Source of the DNA: Thermoanaerobaculia bacterium
GTDB lineage: Bacteria > Acidobacteriota > Thermoanaerobaculia > Multivoradales > JAGPDF01
NCBI GenBank assembly: GCA_018057705.1
Contig: JAGPDF010000040.1
Span: 1-43,549 of the forward strand
Length of the DNA: 43,549 nucleotides
Reading direction: 5' to 3'
This document shows, piece after piece, positions 15,934 through 25,624 of the stretch (position 1 is the first letter of the stretch; every line of letters starts with the position of its first letter). The position numbers and the translations under genes were made by a program. The notes under the pieces are model-generated. The model ran no database searches and had not been told where the DNA came from. It saw only the letters and a program-made list of their open reading frames with translations.

Positions 15934-17583
15934 TCAAGGGAGGGCCGAGCTCCAGCGCAGCGTGCTGCCGGCGTCGAAGCCGTCGCAGAGCAGGCAGGCG
16001 TCGCCGGCGTAGAGCTCCCTTTTGTTGTCGACCTCCTGATCGGCGATATAGAAAACCCGGTAGGGCGCCGACGGCGAGAAGACCGGATCGATCGCGACTT
16101 CGCACTCCCCGGTGCAGGAGTCGACGGTCGTCCAGCCGGGACGGTCGAAGCGCGCCATGCGGAGGCGGGTCGAGATTCCGCCGCCGGGGACGAACGACTC
16201 CAGCTCCTGCACCATGGCGACCCACTCGCCGTCCGGCGAGATCTCGAAGTCGAGGATGCGGCTGCCGCCCAGCGAGCCGGCGCCGCCCACCGGGACCGAT
16301 GGGCCGCCGCCGATCGGAACGACATAGAGGTTCTCGTAGCCTGCCGTCGCCTGGTCGGCGACGTAGACGACCCGCGTGCCGTCGGAGGTGATCCGCGGCG
16401 CCACCTCCCAATCGATGGCGACGTCCCCGCCAGCGACGAGTGGCGGATGGAGCTTCACCGGCGTGCCGCCCGCGATCGGAACGGAGTAGAGCTCGAAGCG
16501 GTTCCAGACCTCCTTGTCCGCGAGGAAGACCAGGCGGTCGGAATCGAAGGCATAGCGCTTCACGGCTCCATCGCTCACCATCGGGCCGACGAGCGCGACC
16601 CGGTCCGTAGCGTCGGGCCGTACCGACCAGATCTGTCGCGTGTCGACGTCGAACTCGCTGTAGAGGATCCGCGTGCCGTCCGGCAAGAAACGCGGCTCCA
16701 GAATGTCCCAGTTGCCGCTCAGGGCGTGACTCAGCTTGACGACGTTTCCCCCGGCGGCGGGCACGATATAGAGCTCGATGCGCCCTTCGACCTGCTGGTC
16801 GGCGAGGTAGGCGACCGCATCGTCGATCGGCGACGGTACGAAGCCCTGAACGTCGCCGCCGGCGACCAACGCCCCGTTGAGCTTGGTCGGTGCACCGCCC
16901 GCGACGGGAACCGACCAGAGGTCGAGCCGACCGTCGACCGCAGCGTCGGCGCGGTAGATCAAGCGCGAGAAATCATGCGTCGCCCGTCCGCCGGGATCGA
17001 AGCCGAAGTGCCCCTCGAGCGGCAGCGACACGAGCAGGTTGCGCTCGCCGCCGTCGACGTCCGCGATCCAGAGCTCCGAGGCGACCGTGTCGCTCGGCGG
17101 GCTCGCGTTGGTCTGGTAGACGAGGCGCAGGGAGTCGGGCGAGAAGGCCAGCGGTCCTTGGACCGACAGGCCGGTCGGAAGGGGGGCATTGACCTGCACG
17201 AAGCTCCCCGGAGCGCCACCGACCTCCGCCGAAAAGAGCTCGACCTGGCCGAGCTCGTCCTGGGGCGAGCGGAACAGGATCCGCGCGCCGTCGGGAGTCA
17301 CCGCATGATCCTCGACCGCAGCATTGGCCGGCAGCAGCCCCGAGATCCGCTCGGGAGTCCCGCCCGCGGTCGCAACTCGCCAGAGCTCGTGCGCCTGATC
17401 GACTTCGGCGTCGTGGACGTAGAAGATCCAGCGGCCGTCGTGCGAGACCGAGTCCGGAGCGAGGTTCCAGACGTCGCTCGCCGGGTGTCCCTCCGACAGG
17501 CGGTAGTTCGCGCCCGGCGCCGCCGACGGCGCGGAGAACATCGCGAGCAGGGCGAGCAGGACGAGCGGAACGAATCGGCGCAT
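15934..17583 (-). CDS. Secreted TolB/PD40-type beta-propeller protein with DGFD C-terminus
   Basis: 549 residues from the ATG at 17583 (GGAGGAG upstream). A signal peptide (RRFVPLVLLALLAMFSAP) is followed by about nine WD40-like PD40 repeats with the TolB flavour: SHDGRWIFYVHD, TPDGARILFRSP, SPDSLRLVYQTN, LPDGTRILYSE, TSDGTRVVYVAD, SPDGEWVAM and so on, each followed by a 'YSVPIAGGTPVKL'-like strand. The C-terminus LLCDGFDAGSTLRWSSALP is a variant of the window's DGFE motif. Such propellers are protein- or ligand-binding modules; no peptidase domain is attached. It is divergent from FG-GAP protein 3. Confidence 0.8.
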   Translation of the reverse strand: MRRFVPLVLLALLAMFSAPSAAPGANYRLSEGHPASDVWNLAPDSVSHDGRWIFYVHDAEVDQAHELWRVATAGGTPERISGLLPANAAVEDHAVTPDGARILFRSPQDELGQVELFSAEVGGAPGSFVQVNAPLPTGLSVQGPLAFSPDSLRLVYQTNASPPSDTVASELWIADVDGGERNLLVSLPLEGHFGFDPGGRATHDFSRLIYRADAAVDGRLDLWSVPVAGGAPTKLNGALVAGGDVQGFVPSPIDDAVAYLADQQVEGRIELYIVPAAGGNVVKLSHALSGNWDILEPRFLPDGTRILYSEFDVDTRQIWSVRPDATDRVALVGPMVSDGAVKRYAFDSDRLVFLADKEVWNRFELYSVPIAGGTPVKLHPPLVAGGDVAIDWEVAPRITSDGTRVVYVADQATAGYENLYVVPIGGGPSVPVGGAGSLGGSRILDFEISPDGEWVAMVQELESFVPGGGISTRLRMARFDRPGWTTVDSCTGECEVAIDPVFSPSAPYRVFYIADQEVDNKRELYAGDACLLCDGFDAGSTLRWSSALP

Positions 17584-17807
17584 GACGGTCTCCTCCGGGG
17601 CCATCGCGGGCCCTCCCATCGAAGAACGTCGTACCCCCGGGCAGGGGGCCAGCCGAAGGGCCGCTGCGCCGCAGGGCGACGCCCGGACTCCCTTCGGGGC
17701 GTGCCCATTTCGGTCCGTCCGGGTCTCACCGGACTGCCGGGCTCCGGCCTGGCCGGGGTCGGTGCCGCCGATGATCCTCCAGCCCGCCCTCCTGCGCGTA
17801 GTGGGAT

Positions 17808-19457
17808 ATGCGCAAATCTCCCCAACGTCCCGCATCCCGTTTCGCCCTGGCCGGGATGCTGGCCCTGCTCGCCTGCCTCTGGAGCGCCGGGCGCGCCAAC
17901 GCCGCGGCCTCGGTCGGGCTCTCGACCGTGCAGAGCCGCCTCCTCGCCAACCCCTCGATCGCCCAGTGGACGGCCGAAGCCGGCGACTCCTTCGCCGACG
18001 TGCTCGCCACCGGCGACTTCAACGGTGATGGCGCCGACGACCTCGCGGTGGGCATCCCCAACGACAACGGCCTGCACGGCGCGACCGCCAACAGCGGACT
18101 CGTCGTCGTCTGGTATGGCACTCCCGGAGAAGGACTGCAATCAGTGGTCTGGAACGTCCTGCGGATTGCGATCCCGCAGGAGAACGCCCGCTTCGGCGCT
18201 GCGCTCGCCGCCGGCGACTTCGATGGCGACGGCTTCGACGACCTCGCGGTAGGGGCGCCAGGCTTCGACTTCACCACCGGCAATCAAGACACCGCAAACT
18301 ACGGGATGGTCAGGATTCACCGCGGCAGCGCCACCGGGCTCGAGGAGATCAGCCCCGAGACGCTGGATTCGCGCGGCTACGGCGGAGCGCAACAGCACTT
18401 CGGTCAGAGCCTCGCGGTCGGCGACTTCAACGGCGACTTCCTCGACGACCTCGCGGTCGGAGCGCCGCAGGCGAACTGGGCGATCGACGGCACGACCGTC
18501 CCCGGCGGAGTTGTCTACGTCCAGCACGGCCCGGATCTCATCTCCACGCAGTGGTACCGCTTCTCGCAGTACATGGACGAGATCCCCGACATTTTCGAAG
18601 CGAACGATCTCTTCGGCTTCTCCCTCGCCGTGGGCAACTTCAACCGCGACGGCATCTGCTCGCCGGCCTGCGCCAACTACGACGATCTCGCCATCGGGGT
18701 TCCGGGAGAGGATGGACAGGGCAAAGTCCTCGTGCTCTTCGGCAGCGAGTGGAGTCTGCTCGCCGGCAGCGCGCACTGGTTCGGCGAAGGGGAGCTCGGC
18801 GGAACCGCTGGCCCGGGGCAGTTCGGACGCACGCTCGCGACCGGCGACTTCGACGGCGATCTGGCCGACGATCTGGCGGTCGGCGCGCCGTTCAAGTCGG
18901 TGAGTGGGGCAGCGGCCGCAGGGCAGGTCACCACCCTCTTCGGCAGCGTGATCGCCATCAACGGCTCCTGGTTCGACGTCGCCGCCACCCGCTGGCTGAC
19001 GCAGACGACGTTCTACGGCGCGGGCGCGAACGCCGCCAGCGATCAATTCGGCTGGAGCCTCGCCAGCGGCGACTTCGATCGCGACGGCGTCGATGACCTC
19101 GCGGTCGGGCATATCGGCGAGGACGTGGTCCCCGGCGGCAGCAACCTCGGCGCCTTCACGATTCTCACCGGGAGTGGCGCGAACCCTCGGGGGCCTGGCC
19201 GCACCTTTCGCCTCTTCGGCGCCGGCTATGCCGGCATGCCGATCCCGTGGGCCGATTGGGACAACTTCGGCTGGTCTCTCGCGACGGGCGACTTCGACGG
19301 CAACCTTCACGACGACCTCGTCGTGGGAGTCCCATTTCACGATGTCGCGAGCGTCGGCACCGAAGTCGGCGCCGCGGTGGTGCTGCGAGGGGCGCTCTTC
19401 GCCGACAGCCTCGACTGGGACGGCAGCCTCCTCTTCTGGTCCGAAGTGGCGCCCTGA
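17808..19457 (+). CDS. Secreted seven-bladed FG-GAP propeller protein 3
   Basis: 549 residues. A signal peptide (FALAGMLALLACLWSAGRANA) is followed by VGLSTVQSRLLANPSIAQW and seven FG-GAP repeats. Repeat 4 is interrupted: the calcium loop reads NFNRDGICSPACANYDDLAIG, with an inserted segment holding two cysteines that could form a disulfide. The tail LFADSLDWDGSLLFWSEVAP is the most divergent version of the DGFE motif (DSLD). The start has no obvious Shine-Dalgarno; the ATG follows GTAGTGGGAT directly. It stands alone on the plus strand, and the VOC gene downstream converges on it. Confidence 0.85.
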   Translation: MRKSPQRPASRFALAGMLALLACLWSAGRANAAASVGLSTVQSRLLANPSIAQWTAEAGDSFADVLATGDFNGDGADDLAVGIPNDNGLHGATANSGLVVVWYGTPGEGLQSVVWNVLRIAIPQENARFGAALAAGDFDGDGFDDLAVGAPGFDFTTGNQDTANYGMVRIHRGSATGLEEISPETLDSRGYGGAQQHFGQSLAVGDFNGDFLDDLAVGAPQANWAIDGTTVPGGVVYVQHGPDLISTQWYRFSQYMDEIPDIFEANDLFGFSLAVGNFNRDGICSPACANYDDLAIGVPGEDGQGKVLVLFGSEWSLLAGSAHWFGEGELGGTAGPGQFGRTLATGDFDGDLADDLAVGAPFKSVSGAAAAGQVTTLFGSVIAINGSWFDVAATRWLTQTTFYGAGANAASDQFGWSLASGDFDRDGVDDLAVGHIGEDVVPGGSNLGAFTILTGSGANPRGPGRTFRLFGAGYAGMPIPWADWDNFGWSLATGDFDGNLHDDLVVGVPFHDVASVGTEVGAAVVLRGALFADSLDWDGSLLFWSEVAP

Positions 19458-19640
19458 ACGGTCACGAGCCCGACTGCACGTCCGCGACCCCTTCTGTGCC
19501 GGCCGCCGGGGCAGAGACCCTTCGGCAGAGCCTGCCCTCCCGGCACTCCGCGGGGCGCCCGGCGCCCGGCTCGCCGCACCCGGCTCAGGCTACGGCTCGA
19601 GGCCACGCCGGGTTCGCACTCGCCTGCGAGGAGAGTTCGC

Positions 19641-20012
19641 TCAGCGGTGCTGATCGACCAGGATCGGGTTGCCGTCGGGGTCGGCGACGACGAAGCTCGC
19701 CGGGCCGCTGGTCGTCTCGTCCGCCTCCTGCACGAGCGGCACCCCGGCCGCCTTCAGCCGGCGCTGCAGCTCGCGGACGTCGGTGAACGCCGCCAGCGGC
19801 TGCGCGTTCTGGTCCCAGCCCGGATTGAAGGTCAGGATGTTCTTCTCGAACATCCCCTGGAAGAGCCCGATGACATGGTCGCCGTTCTTCAGGATCAACC
19901 AGTTCTGCGCGGCATCGCCGTGGAACTTCACGAAGCCGAGCTGCTCGTAGAACTTCCGCGAAGCCTCGAGGTCCTTGACTGCCAGGCTGATCGAAAAAGC
20001 TCCCAGGTCCAT
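19641..20012 (-). CDS. VOC-superfamily (glyoxalase/bleomycin-resistance-like) protein
   Basis: 123 residues from the ATG at 20012 (GGAG 7 bases upstream). The sequence opens [22 protein letters not shown] and ends [16 protein letters not shown], the two hallmarks of the vicinal-oxygen-chelate fold, one full beta-alpha-beta3 pair per chain. Possible metal ligands are few (His near 31 and 46, Glu/Asp near the end), so enzymatic activity is uncertain. The function of this subgroup is not known. It could be an extradiol-type or glyoxalase-like enzyme, or a binding protein. No operon partner; 218 bases separate it from the upstream FG-GAP gene. Confidence 0.8.
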   Translation of the reverse strand: MDLGAFSISLAVKDLEASRKFYEQLGFVKFHGDAAQNWLILKNGDHVIGLFQGMFEKNILTFNPGWDQNAQPLAAFTDVRELQRRLKAAGVPLVQEADETTSGPASFVVADPDGNPILVDQHR

Positions 20013-20230
20013 GGTGGTCTCCGATAGGGATGGGTTTGCAGATGGGTTCGAGCCGGCCGCGGGCGGTGCGATGCCGGGAGGAGTCGCGCTCTCGAGGCTC
20101 AGGGTACGCGAAAGACCTGCGGCGAAGCCCCGTACGCTGGGACATGCCCGGGATGTTATCGGCTCCGTCCGCTCAGGTGTTGGCGGGGGGCGGGAGCGTC
20201 GTGAGGCGGCGGTCGTCCCGCGGTCGCGGT

Positions 20231-21880
20231 TCACGGCGCGGGGGTCCAGTAGTCCGCGTTGGCGGACTCGAAGCCGTCGGCGAAGGCAGCGCCCGGCAGG
20301 ACGATCGCCGCGCCTGCGGCGTCGATTCCGGAGACGACCTCGAGAGGCAGCCCGCTGGCGAGGTCGTCGAAACCGTCGCCGTCGAAGTCGCCGGCGACGA
20401 GAGCCGAACCGAAGCCGCCGCGCGAAGTCTGCGGCGGCTGGCCGGGCAGCCCCTCTGCGACCGGGGCGAAGCGCCGGACGCCGCCGCCGAGCCCCCCGGC
20501 GTTGCCGGCGATCACGGTCGTGGCACCGTGGTCGAAGTGCTCCGGCACGGCCGACGGGTTCTCTCCCGGATGCCCAATCGCGAGGTCGTCGAAGCCGTCG
20601 CCGTCGAAATCGCCGGTCGCCAACGCTTGGCCGAAGCGGTCGCCGGTCTCGCTCGCTGGAGGGTCGAGAATCATGTCCTCGGCGAAGTGGGAGACGTGGC
20701 CCGGGGTCGGGATCGTCGGCCCGCCGTAGACGACGACCACCTGGCCCGCCGCATCGACGACGCCGGTCGGAGCATCGAACGTGTCGAAGGGGATGCCGAT
20801 GACCAGGTCGTCGAAGCCGTCGTCATCGAAGTCGCCGAAGGCTAGAGCGAGCGCGAAGCGATCGGCGAGATCGGGGTCGCCTCCCAGCGCCCCATCGGTA
20901 AGGAGCATCGAACCCGCCGCGACGAGTCCGGCGGGCCCACCGAAAACGACGTGCGCGATTCCGGCCGCGATGGCCTCGCCGGGGACGCCGATCGCGAGAT
21001 CGTCGAAGCCATCGCCGTCGAGATCTCCCGCCGCCAGAGCGTAGGCGAACTGATCGAAACCGTCGGGCTCGCCCGGCAGGCCGGTTCCGAGCTGGTCGAA
21101 GGCCTGCGACGCGGCGGGGGCAAGCCCCGTGGCCGAACCGGGGATCGCCACCGCCCAGCCCGCCTTCGCTGCGCCGTTCAGGGCCTCGCCGGGGGCGCCG
21201 ATCGCCAGGTCGGCGAAGCCGTCGGCGTCGAAGTCGCCACAGGCGAGCGCCCCGCCGAAGCGATCCTCGACCTCGGCGCCATCCGGGATACCGATCGTGT
21301 CCTGGGTGTAGAGGCCGGCGCCGCTCGTGACCGGCCCACCGGGCCGACCGCTGTAGGTGAAGACGGCGCCCGCGGCCGACGTCGCGCCGACCGACTCGCC
21401 CGGAGCACCGACCGCGAGGTCGTCGAAGCCGTCACCGTCGAAATCGCAGGCGGCGAGGGCGTAGCCGTGGGAATCGAACGGCTCGAAGCCGCTGCCGGTC
21501 TGGGACAGGAGGCGCGGAGTCGACCCGGCGAGAAGCCCCGTCGCGTGGCCGAAGAAGACGATGACGCTACCGCTGCCCGGCACCGGCGCGCCGATCGGCC
21601 CGGAATCTCCGGGCACGCCGACCGCGAGATCCTCGCGGCCGTCGCCGTCGAAGTCTCCGGTCGCGAAGGCGTGTCCGAAGGCGTCGTCTGCCTGGACGCC
21701 CGTGGCGCCGATCGCCGGATCGGGAAGGTAGATCGCCCCAACGGTGGAGAGCCCGACACTCTCGGCGTCGGCGAACGCGAGAGCGGTAACGAGCAGAAGC
21801 GCGAGCGCTGCGATCGGGACTGTGTCGCGCAGCGCCGTGACGGATCTCCCGCCACGGCGCCTCGGGATGCGCCCGGTCAT
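20231..21880 (-). CDS. Secreted seven-bladed FG-GAP propeller protein 4
   Basis: 549 residues. The start at 21880 overlaps the stop of mddA as ATGA, so translation is probably coupled. A basic N-terminus and signal peptide ([19 protein letters not shown]) lead to [18 protein letters not shown] and seven FG-GAP repeats, all with intact DxDxDG-type loops ([48 protein letters not shown] ...). The tail is [17 protein letters not shown]. It is closest to proteins 5 and 6 (shared CDFDGDGF in repeat 2 and GHPGEN-like text in repeat 6), so these three are recent duplicates. Confidence 0.85.
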   Translation of the reverse strand: MTGRIPRRRGGRSVTALRDTVPIAALALLLVTALAFADAESVGLSTVGAIYLPDPAIGATGVQADDAFGHAFATGDFDGDGREDLAVGVPGDSGPIGAPVPGSGSVIVFFGHATGLLAGSTPRLLSQTGSGFEPFDSHGYALAACDFDGDGFDDLAVGAPGESVGATSAAGAVFTYSGRPGGPVTSGAGLYTQDTIGIPDGAEVEDRFGGALACGDFDADGFADLAIGAPGEALNGAAKAGWAVAIPGSATGLAPAASQAFDQLGTGLPGEPDGFDQFAYALAAGDLDGDGFDDLAIGVPGEAIAAGIAHVVFGGPAGLVAAGSMLLTDGALGGDPDLADRFALALAFGDFDDDGFDDLVIGIPFDTFDAPTGVVDAAGQVVVVYGGPTIPTPGHVSHFAEDMILDPPASETGDRFGQALATGDFDGDGFDDLAIGHPGENPSAVPEHFDHGATTVIAGNAGGLGGGVRRFAPVAEGLPGQPPQTSRGGFGSALVAGDFDGDGFDDLASGLPLEVVSGIDAAGAAIVLPGAAFADGFESANADYWTPAP

Positions 21881-22653
21881 CCCGGCTCGCTCTCGGCGAT
21901 CCGGCGCGCGCGCGCGCCGCGGCCGGGCCCCTTCCCGAACGGCAGCAGCATCGGCACACGCTCGCGGTAGTCGGCGTAGGCGCGACCGTGTGCCGCGAGC
22001 GTGTCGCGCTCCTCGAAGCGGATGCCGACGAGGATGTAGAGCGTCGTCGCGACACTGAACAGAAGGTGTCCGGCCGTCATCCGCGGCGTGGCCCAGAAGG
22101 CGAGGAGGAATCCCAGCATGATCGGATGCCGGACCATTCGGTAGAGGAACGGGGTGCGGAAACCGACCTCGGTGTAGGGGCGCTGCCGCAGGTGGAGGTA
22201 GACCTGTCGCAGTCCGAAGAGATCGAAGTGCTGAATCAGGAAGGTGCCGACGAGGACCATCGCCCAGCCGAGGACGAAGATGGCCCAGAGAACGGCCTGC
22301 CCGGCGGCGCTCTCGACGCTCCAGATCGTCCCCGGGATCGGCTCCCACTGCCAGAAGAGCAGGATGAGGGCGAGGCTCGCGAGCAGCACGTAGGTGCTGC
22401 GCTCGATCGACTTCGGCACCAGCCGCGTCCACCGGCGCTTGAATCCCGGCCGCGCCATGACGCTGTGCTGGAGCGCGAACACCGCGAGCAGGAGGGCGTC
22501 GATCGCGAGCGCCCGGCCGAGGGGTCCGGCCGCTCCGTCGTTCACCGACTTCGGCACCAGGACGTCGCCGACGAAGCCGATGGCATAGAGAAAGGTGCCG
22601 AGGAAGATCAGATAGCTCACTGCGCCATAGACGAGGGCGAAGACTCGGGTCAT
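21877..22653 (-). CDS. mddA: Methanethiol S-methyltransferase (MddA-like, NnrU/ICMT-type membrane enzyme)
   Basis: 258 residues with about five membrane helices. Its text matches the MddA family: [62 protein letters not shown], then the S-adenosylmethionine-binding end [20 protein letters not shown] and the closing [11 protein letters not shown]. MddA enzymes methylate methanethiol to dimethyl sulfide (family knowledge). AGGAGGAG precedes the ATG at 22653. The gene is divergent from kinase B, with 236 bases between the starts, and overlaps the next FG-GAP gene by four bases. A possible methanethiol oxidase lies at 35858-37189. Confidence 0.8.
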   Translation of the reverse strand: MTRVFALVYGAVSYLIFLGTFLYAIGFVGDVLVPKSVNDGAAGPLGRALAIDALLLAVFALQHSVMARPGFKRRWTRLVPKSIERSTYVLLASLALILLFWQWEPIPGTIWSVESAAGQAVLWAIFVLGWAMVLVGTFLIQHFDLFGLRQVYLHLRQRPYTEVGFRTPFLYRMVRHPIMLGFLLAFWATPRMTAGHLLFSVATTLYILVGIRFEERDTLAAHGRAYADYRERVPMLLPFGKGPGRGARARRIAESEPG

Positions 22654-22872
22654 GACTCTCTCCTCCTGGATCGAAGCGTGAACGACGCGCGCACGGCGCG
22701 AACCGACGCGGCCGGAGGTCGGATCCGCCGGCTCATCGAGATGTATCGAGATCGGGGTGGGCGAGCCGCCAGTGGAGACTGTCGCGAGCGCTCCGGGCGG
22801 GTCCGACGAAGGTGATGGACCGCAGGCGCCCCTTCGGGGGAGGGGGGGCCGCGGCGGGTTTCGGGTTTGGAT

Positions 22873-22878
22873 TACGAT
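22873..22878 (+). promoter_or_regulatory. Putative -10 box of kinase B
   Basis: TACGAT ends 11 bases before the ATG at 22890. It matches the element before kinase A in sequence and near-position, while the rest of the upstream regions differ. No Shine-Dalgarno is seen. Confidence 0.35.
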
Positions 22879-22889
22879 CCACCCTTCGT

Positions 22890-25616
22890 ATGGGCCTTCT
22901 CGACGACGCGCTCTGGCGGCGGCTCTCGCCGCTGCTCGACCGTGCCCTCGAGCTCTCCTCGCAGGAGCGCTCGGCGCTGGTCGCGACGTTGCTCGACTCG
23001 GAGCCCGACCTCGCGGCCGCCCTGGAAGAGGCGCTGGCAGTCCACGAGCGGGCGGCCGCCTCCGGCTTCCTCGCGTCTGCGGCACGCACGCCGGCGCGAT
23101 CGCTCGCCGGTCAGAACCTCGGCTCCTACCAACTGATCGAGCGCATCGGCGCCGGGGGTATGGGCAGCGTCTGGCGCGCAACGCGGGCCGATGGCCGCTT
23201 CGAAGGTGAGGTCGCGGTGAAGCTCCTCCATCCGTCCCTGATCGAGGGCGAGGGGGCCGAGCGCTTCCGCCGTGAGGGAACGATCCTCTCCCGCCTGACC
23301 CACCCCGGAATCGCGCGGCTTTACGACGCCGGCGTGTCGGAGGCCGGGCAGCCGTACCTCGTCCTCGAGTTGGTCGACGGCGAACCCATCGACCGCTACG
23401 CCGACGCGCGCCGGCTCGACGTCGGCGCGCGCCTGGTCCTCTTCCTGCAGGTCGCCGAGGCGGTGGCTTCCGCCCACTCGAGCCTCGTGGTGCATCGCGA
23501 CCTCAAGCCGTCGAACATTCTGGTCGACCGTGACGGACGGGTGAAGCTGCTCGACTTCGGCATCGCAACGCTGCTCGACGCCGCCTCCGGCGAGGCCAGC
23601 CTCCGCACGCAGACGGCGGCGCGCGCGCTCACGCCGCAGTATGCGGCCCCCGAGCAGCTCGAGGGGGGGCCGATCACCACCGCCGTCGACGTCTACGCCC
23701 TCGGCGTATTGCTCTACGAGTTGCTGACCGGCGAGCATCCGACGACTCGGGCACGGGCCTCGACAGCGGAGCTCGTTCGCGCGATCACGACAGCCGATCC
23801 GCCGCGGATGAGCGAGCGCATCCGCCGCGCCGGGAATCGAGGCGGCGAAGCCGACCGCTTCACGCTGCGCGCACCCACCCGCGAACAGCTGGCTCGCACC
23901 CTGGCGGGCGACCTCGACACCATCGTCACCAAGGCCCTCAAGAGAGACCCGGCGGCGCGCTACCTCACCGTCGCGGCTTTCGCCGACGACCTGCGGCGCC
24001 ACCTTCACGACCAGCCGGTGCGGGCGCGCCGCGACAGCTTCGGCTATCGGGTGCGCAAGCTCGTCGCGCGCCACCGTCTCGAGGTCGCCGCCGCCGTGGT
24101 CGTGACTGCGTCGCTCGTGGCCTCGACCGCCATCGCCGTGCGGCAGGCGCGCCGCTCCGAACACCAGCGGGATCGCGCGCTCGAGGAGCTCTATCGGGCC
24201 GAGATCACCAACGACCTCTCCGCCTTTCTCCTCTCCGAGGCGACCCCTGGAGCCGAGCCCATCCGCAAGAGCGAGGTGCTGCGCCGCGGCGAAGAGATGA
24301 TCGAGGGGCGCTTTGCCGGAGCGCCCGACCTGCAGGCGCACATGCTCCTCGTCCTCTCCGAGCGCTATTACGAGACTTCGGAGTTCGCGAGCTGGCGCCG
24401 AACTCTCGAACGCGCCTACGAGCGCTCCCGGGAGACGAGCGACCCGCGCCTGCGCGCGGTCGCCGGGTGCGAGCTCGCCGTCTCGCTGGTGGACCGCGAC
24501 ATGGACCTTTCCCGGCAGCTGCTCGAGGAGTCCCTGCGGGAGCTCCAAGGCGCCAGCGAGCCGGCGGCAGAGCTTGCCCGTTGCCGGCTCGCCGAGGCGA
24601 TCGTCGCGCGCCGGCTCGGCGAGCTCGACCGGGCGGTCGCGGCCGCAGAGGCTGCGCTCGCCCTCGAGCGCGCACGCCCCGGGCCGCCGGGCCGGGGCGC
24701 CAACGCCTTGAATGCGCTCGCGCTCATCCAGACGGAGCTCGGCCGCTACGACGCGGCGAGCCGAACCTACGAGCAACTCTTCGAGCTCTTCCGGTCGCAG
24801 CGGCGAGAACGGACCCGAACCGCGGCCACCCTCCACCACAACTGGGCCGTCGCTCTGCAGAGCGCGGGTCAGATCCGTCGCGCGCTTCTCGAGTCGGAGC
24901 GCGGCGTGGCCCTGGCGCGCGAGGTCGACCCCGGGACGGGGCCGTCTCCGAATCAGCTCTGGGTCCTGGGAAGTGCGCTCTCTCTGGCCGGGCGCCACGC
25001 CGAAGCGCTCGCCGCCATCGACGAGGCCGTCGAGCGGGCCCGCAGCTCGGAGGGAGCGGCAATCTCGTTCTGGGCGCTCGTCTATGCCGGCCGGTTGTAC
25101 GCGGAAGCCGGAATGCCGGGGGCAGCCGACGAGCGCTTCGCGGAGCTCGATCGGCTCACCGCTGCGAGCCCCGCACTTCCCGCCTGGTTCACTGGCTGGC
25201 GAGAGTGGTACGGCGCCGCGGCCGAGGTCGAGCGCGGGAGTCCGGCGCGAGCGGTCGAGCTCGCGGCCCGCGCGCTCGCGACCTTCGAGGCAGCGAAACG
25301 GCCGCGCGAGATCCCGCCGACGCGGCTGCTGCTGGCGCGCGCTTTCAACGATCTCGGTCGATTCGAGGAGGCGCAAGCCCAGGCCGAACCGGCCCTGGCC
25401 GCGGCTCGTGAGCGGCTGGGAGACTTCTCGCACTCGCGCGGCGTCGGTCTCGCCGAGCTCGAGCTGGCCCGGGCGGCGGCCGGTTCCGGAGATCCGGTCC
25501 GGGCCCGCGCGGCGATCGCACGGGCCCTCGATCACTTGCGAGCCTCGATGGGGGACGACGCCCCGGAGACGCGGCGGGCGCTGGCGCTCCATGCAGCGCT
25601 CACCGCGCCGGGCTAG
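22890..25616 (+). CDS. Transmembrane Ser/Thr protein kinase (PknB type) with TPR C-terminal region (kinase B)
   Basis: 908 residues from the ATG at 22890; residues 1-230 align with kinase A without a gap. Visible are GAGGMGSV (87-94), VAVK (Lys111), HRDLKPSN (Asp204), DFG (222-224), a transmembrane helix near 397-416 ([18 protein letters not shown]) and a TPR-like C-terminal half. It has the residues needed for activity. The juxtamembrane linker is shorter than in kinase A, which has an extra acidic stretch around 320-335. The gene converges on FG-GAP protein 5 with only 8 bases between the stops; sigma B lies just beyond. It is most likely the partner kinase of sigma B. Confidence 0.9.
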   Translation: MGLLDDALWRRLSPLLDRALELSSQERSALVATLLDSEPDLAAALEEALAVHERAAASGFLASAARTPARSLAGQNLGSYQLIERIGAGGMGSVWRATRADGRFEGEVAVKLLHPSLIEGEGAERFRREGTILSRLTHPGIARLYDAGVSEAGQPYLVLELVDGEPIDRYADARRLDVGARLVLFLQVAEAVASAHSSLVVHRDLKPSNILVDRDGRVKLLDFGIATLLDAASGEASLRTQTAARALTPQYAAPEQLEGGPITTAVDVYALGVLLYELLTGEHPTTRARASTAELVRAITTADPPRMSERIRRAGNRGGEADRFTLRAPTREQLARTLAGDLDTIVTKALKRDPAARYLTVAAFADDLRRHLHDQPVRARRDSFGYRVRKLVARHRLEVAAAVVVTASLVASTAIAVRQARRSEHQRDRALEELYRAEITNDLSAFLLSEATPGAEPIRKSEVLRRGEEMIEGRFAGAPDLQAHMLLVLSERYYETSEFASWRRTLERAYERSRETSDPRLRAVAGCELAVSLVDRDMDLSRQLLEESLRELQGASEPAAELARCRLAEAIVARRLGELDRAVAAAEAALALERARPGPPGRGANALNALALIQTELGRYDAASRTYEQLFELFRSQRRERTRTAATLHHNWAVALQSAGQIRRALLESERGVALAREVDPGTGPSPNQLWVLGSALSLAGRHAEALAAIDEAVERARSSEGAAISFWALVYAGRLYAEAGMPGAADERFAELDRLTAASPALPAWFTGWREWYGAAAEVERGSPARAVELAARALATFEAAKRPREIPPTRLLLARAFNDLGRFEEAQAQAEPALAAARERLGDFSHSRGVGLAELELARAAAGSGDPVRARAAIARALDHLRASMGDDAPETRRALALHAALTAPG

Positions 25617-25624
25617 CGCCGCGC

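Noticed and set aside
20360-21660. Regular short repeats that might suggest a CRISPR array
   Set aside because: Spacing is about 150-200 bases, the repeats are in frame and encode FG-GAP calcium loops; no cas genes are present.
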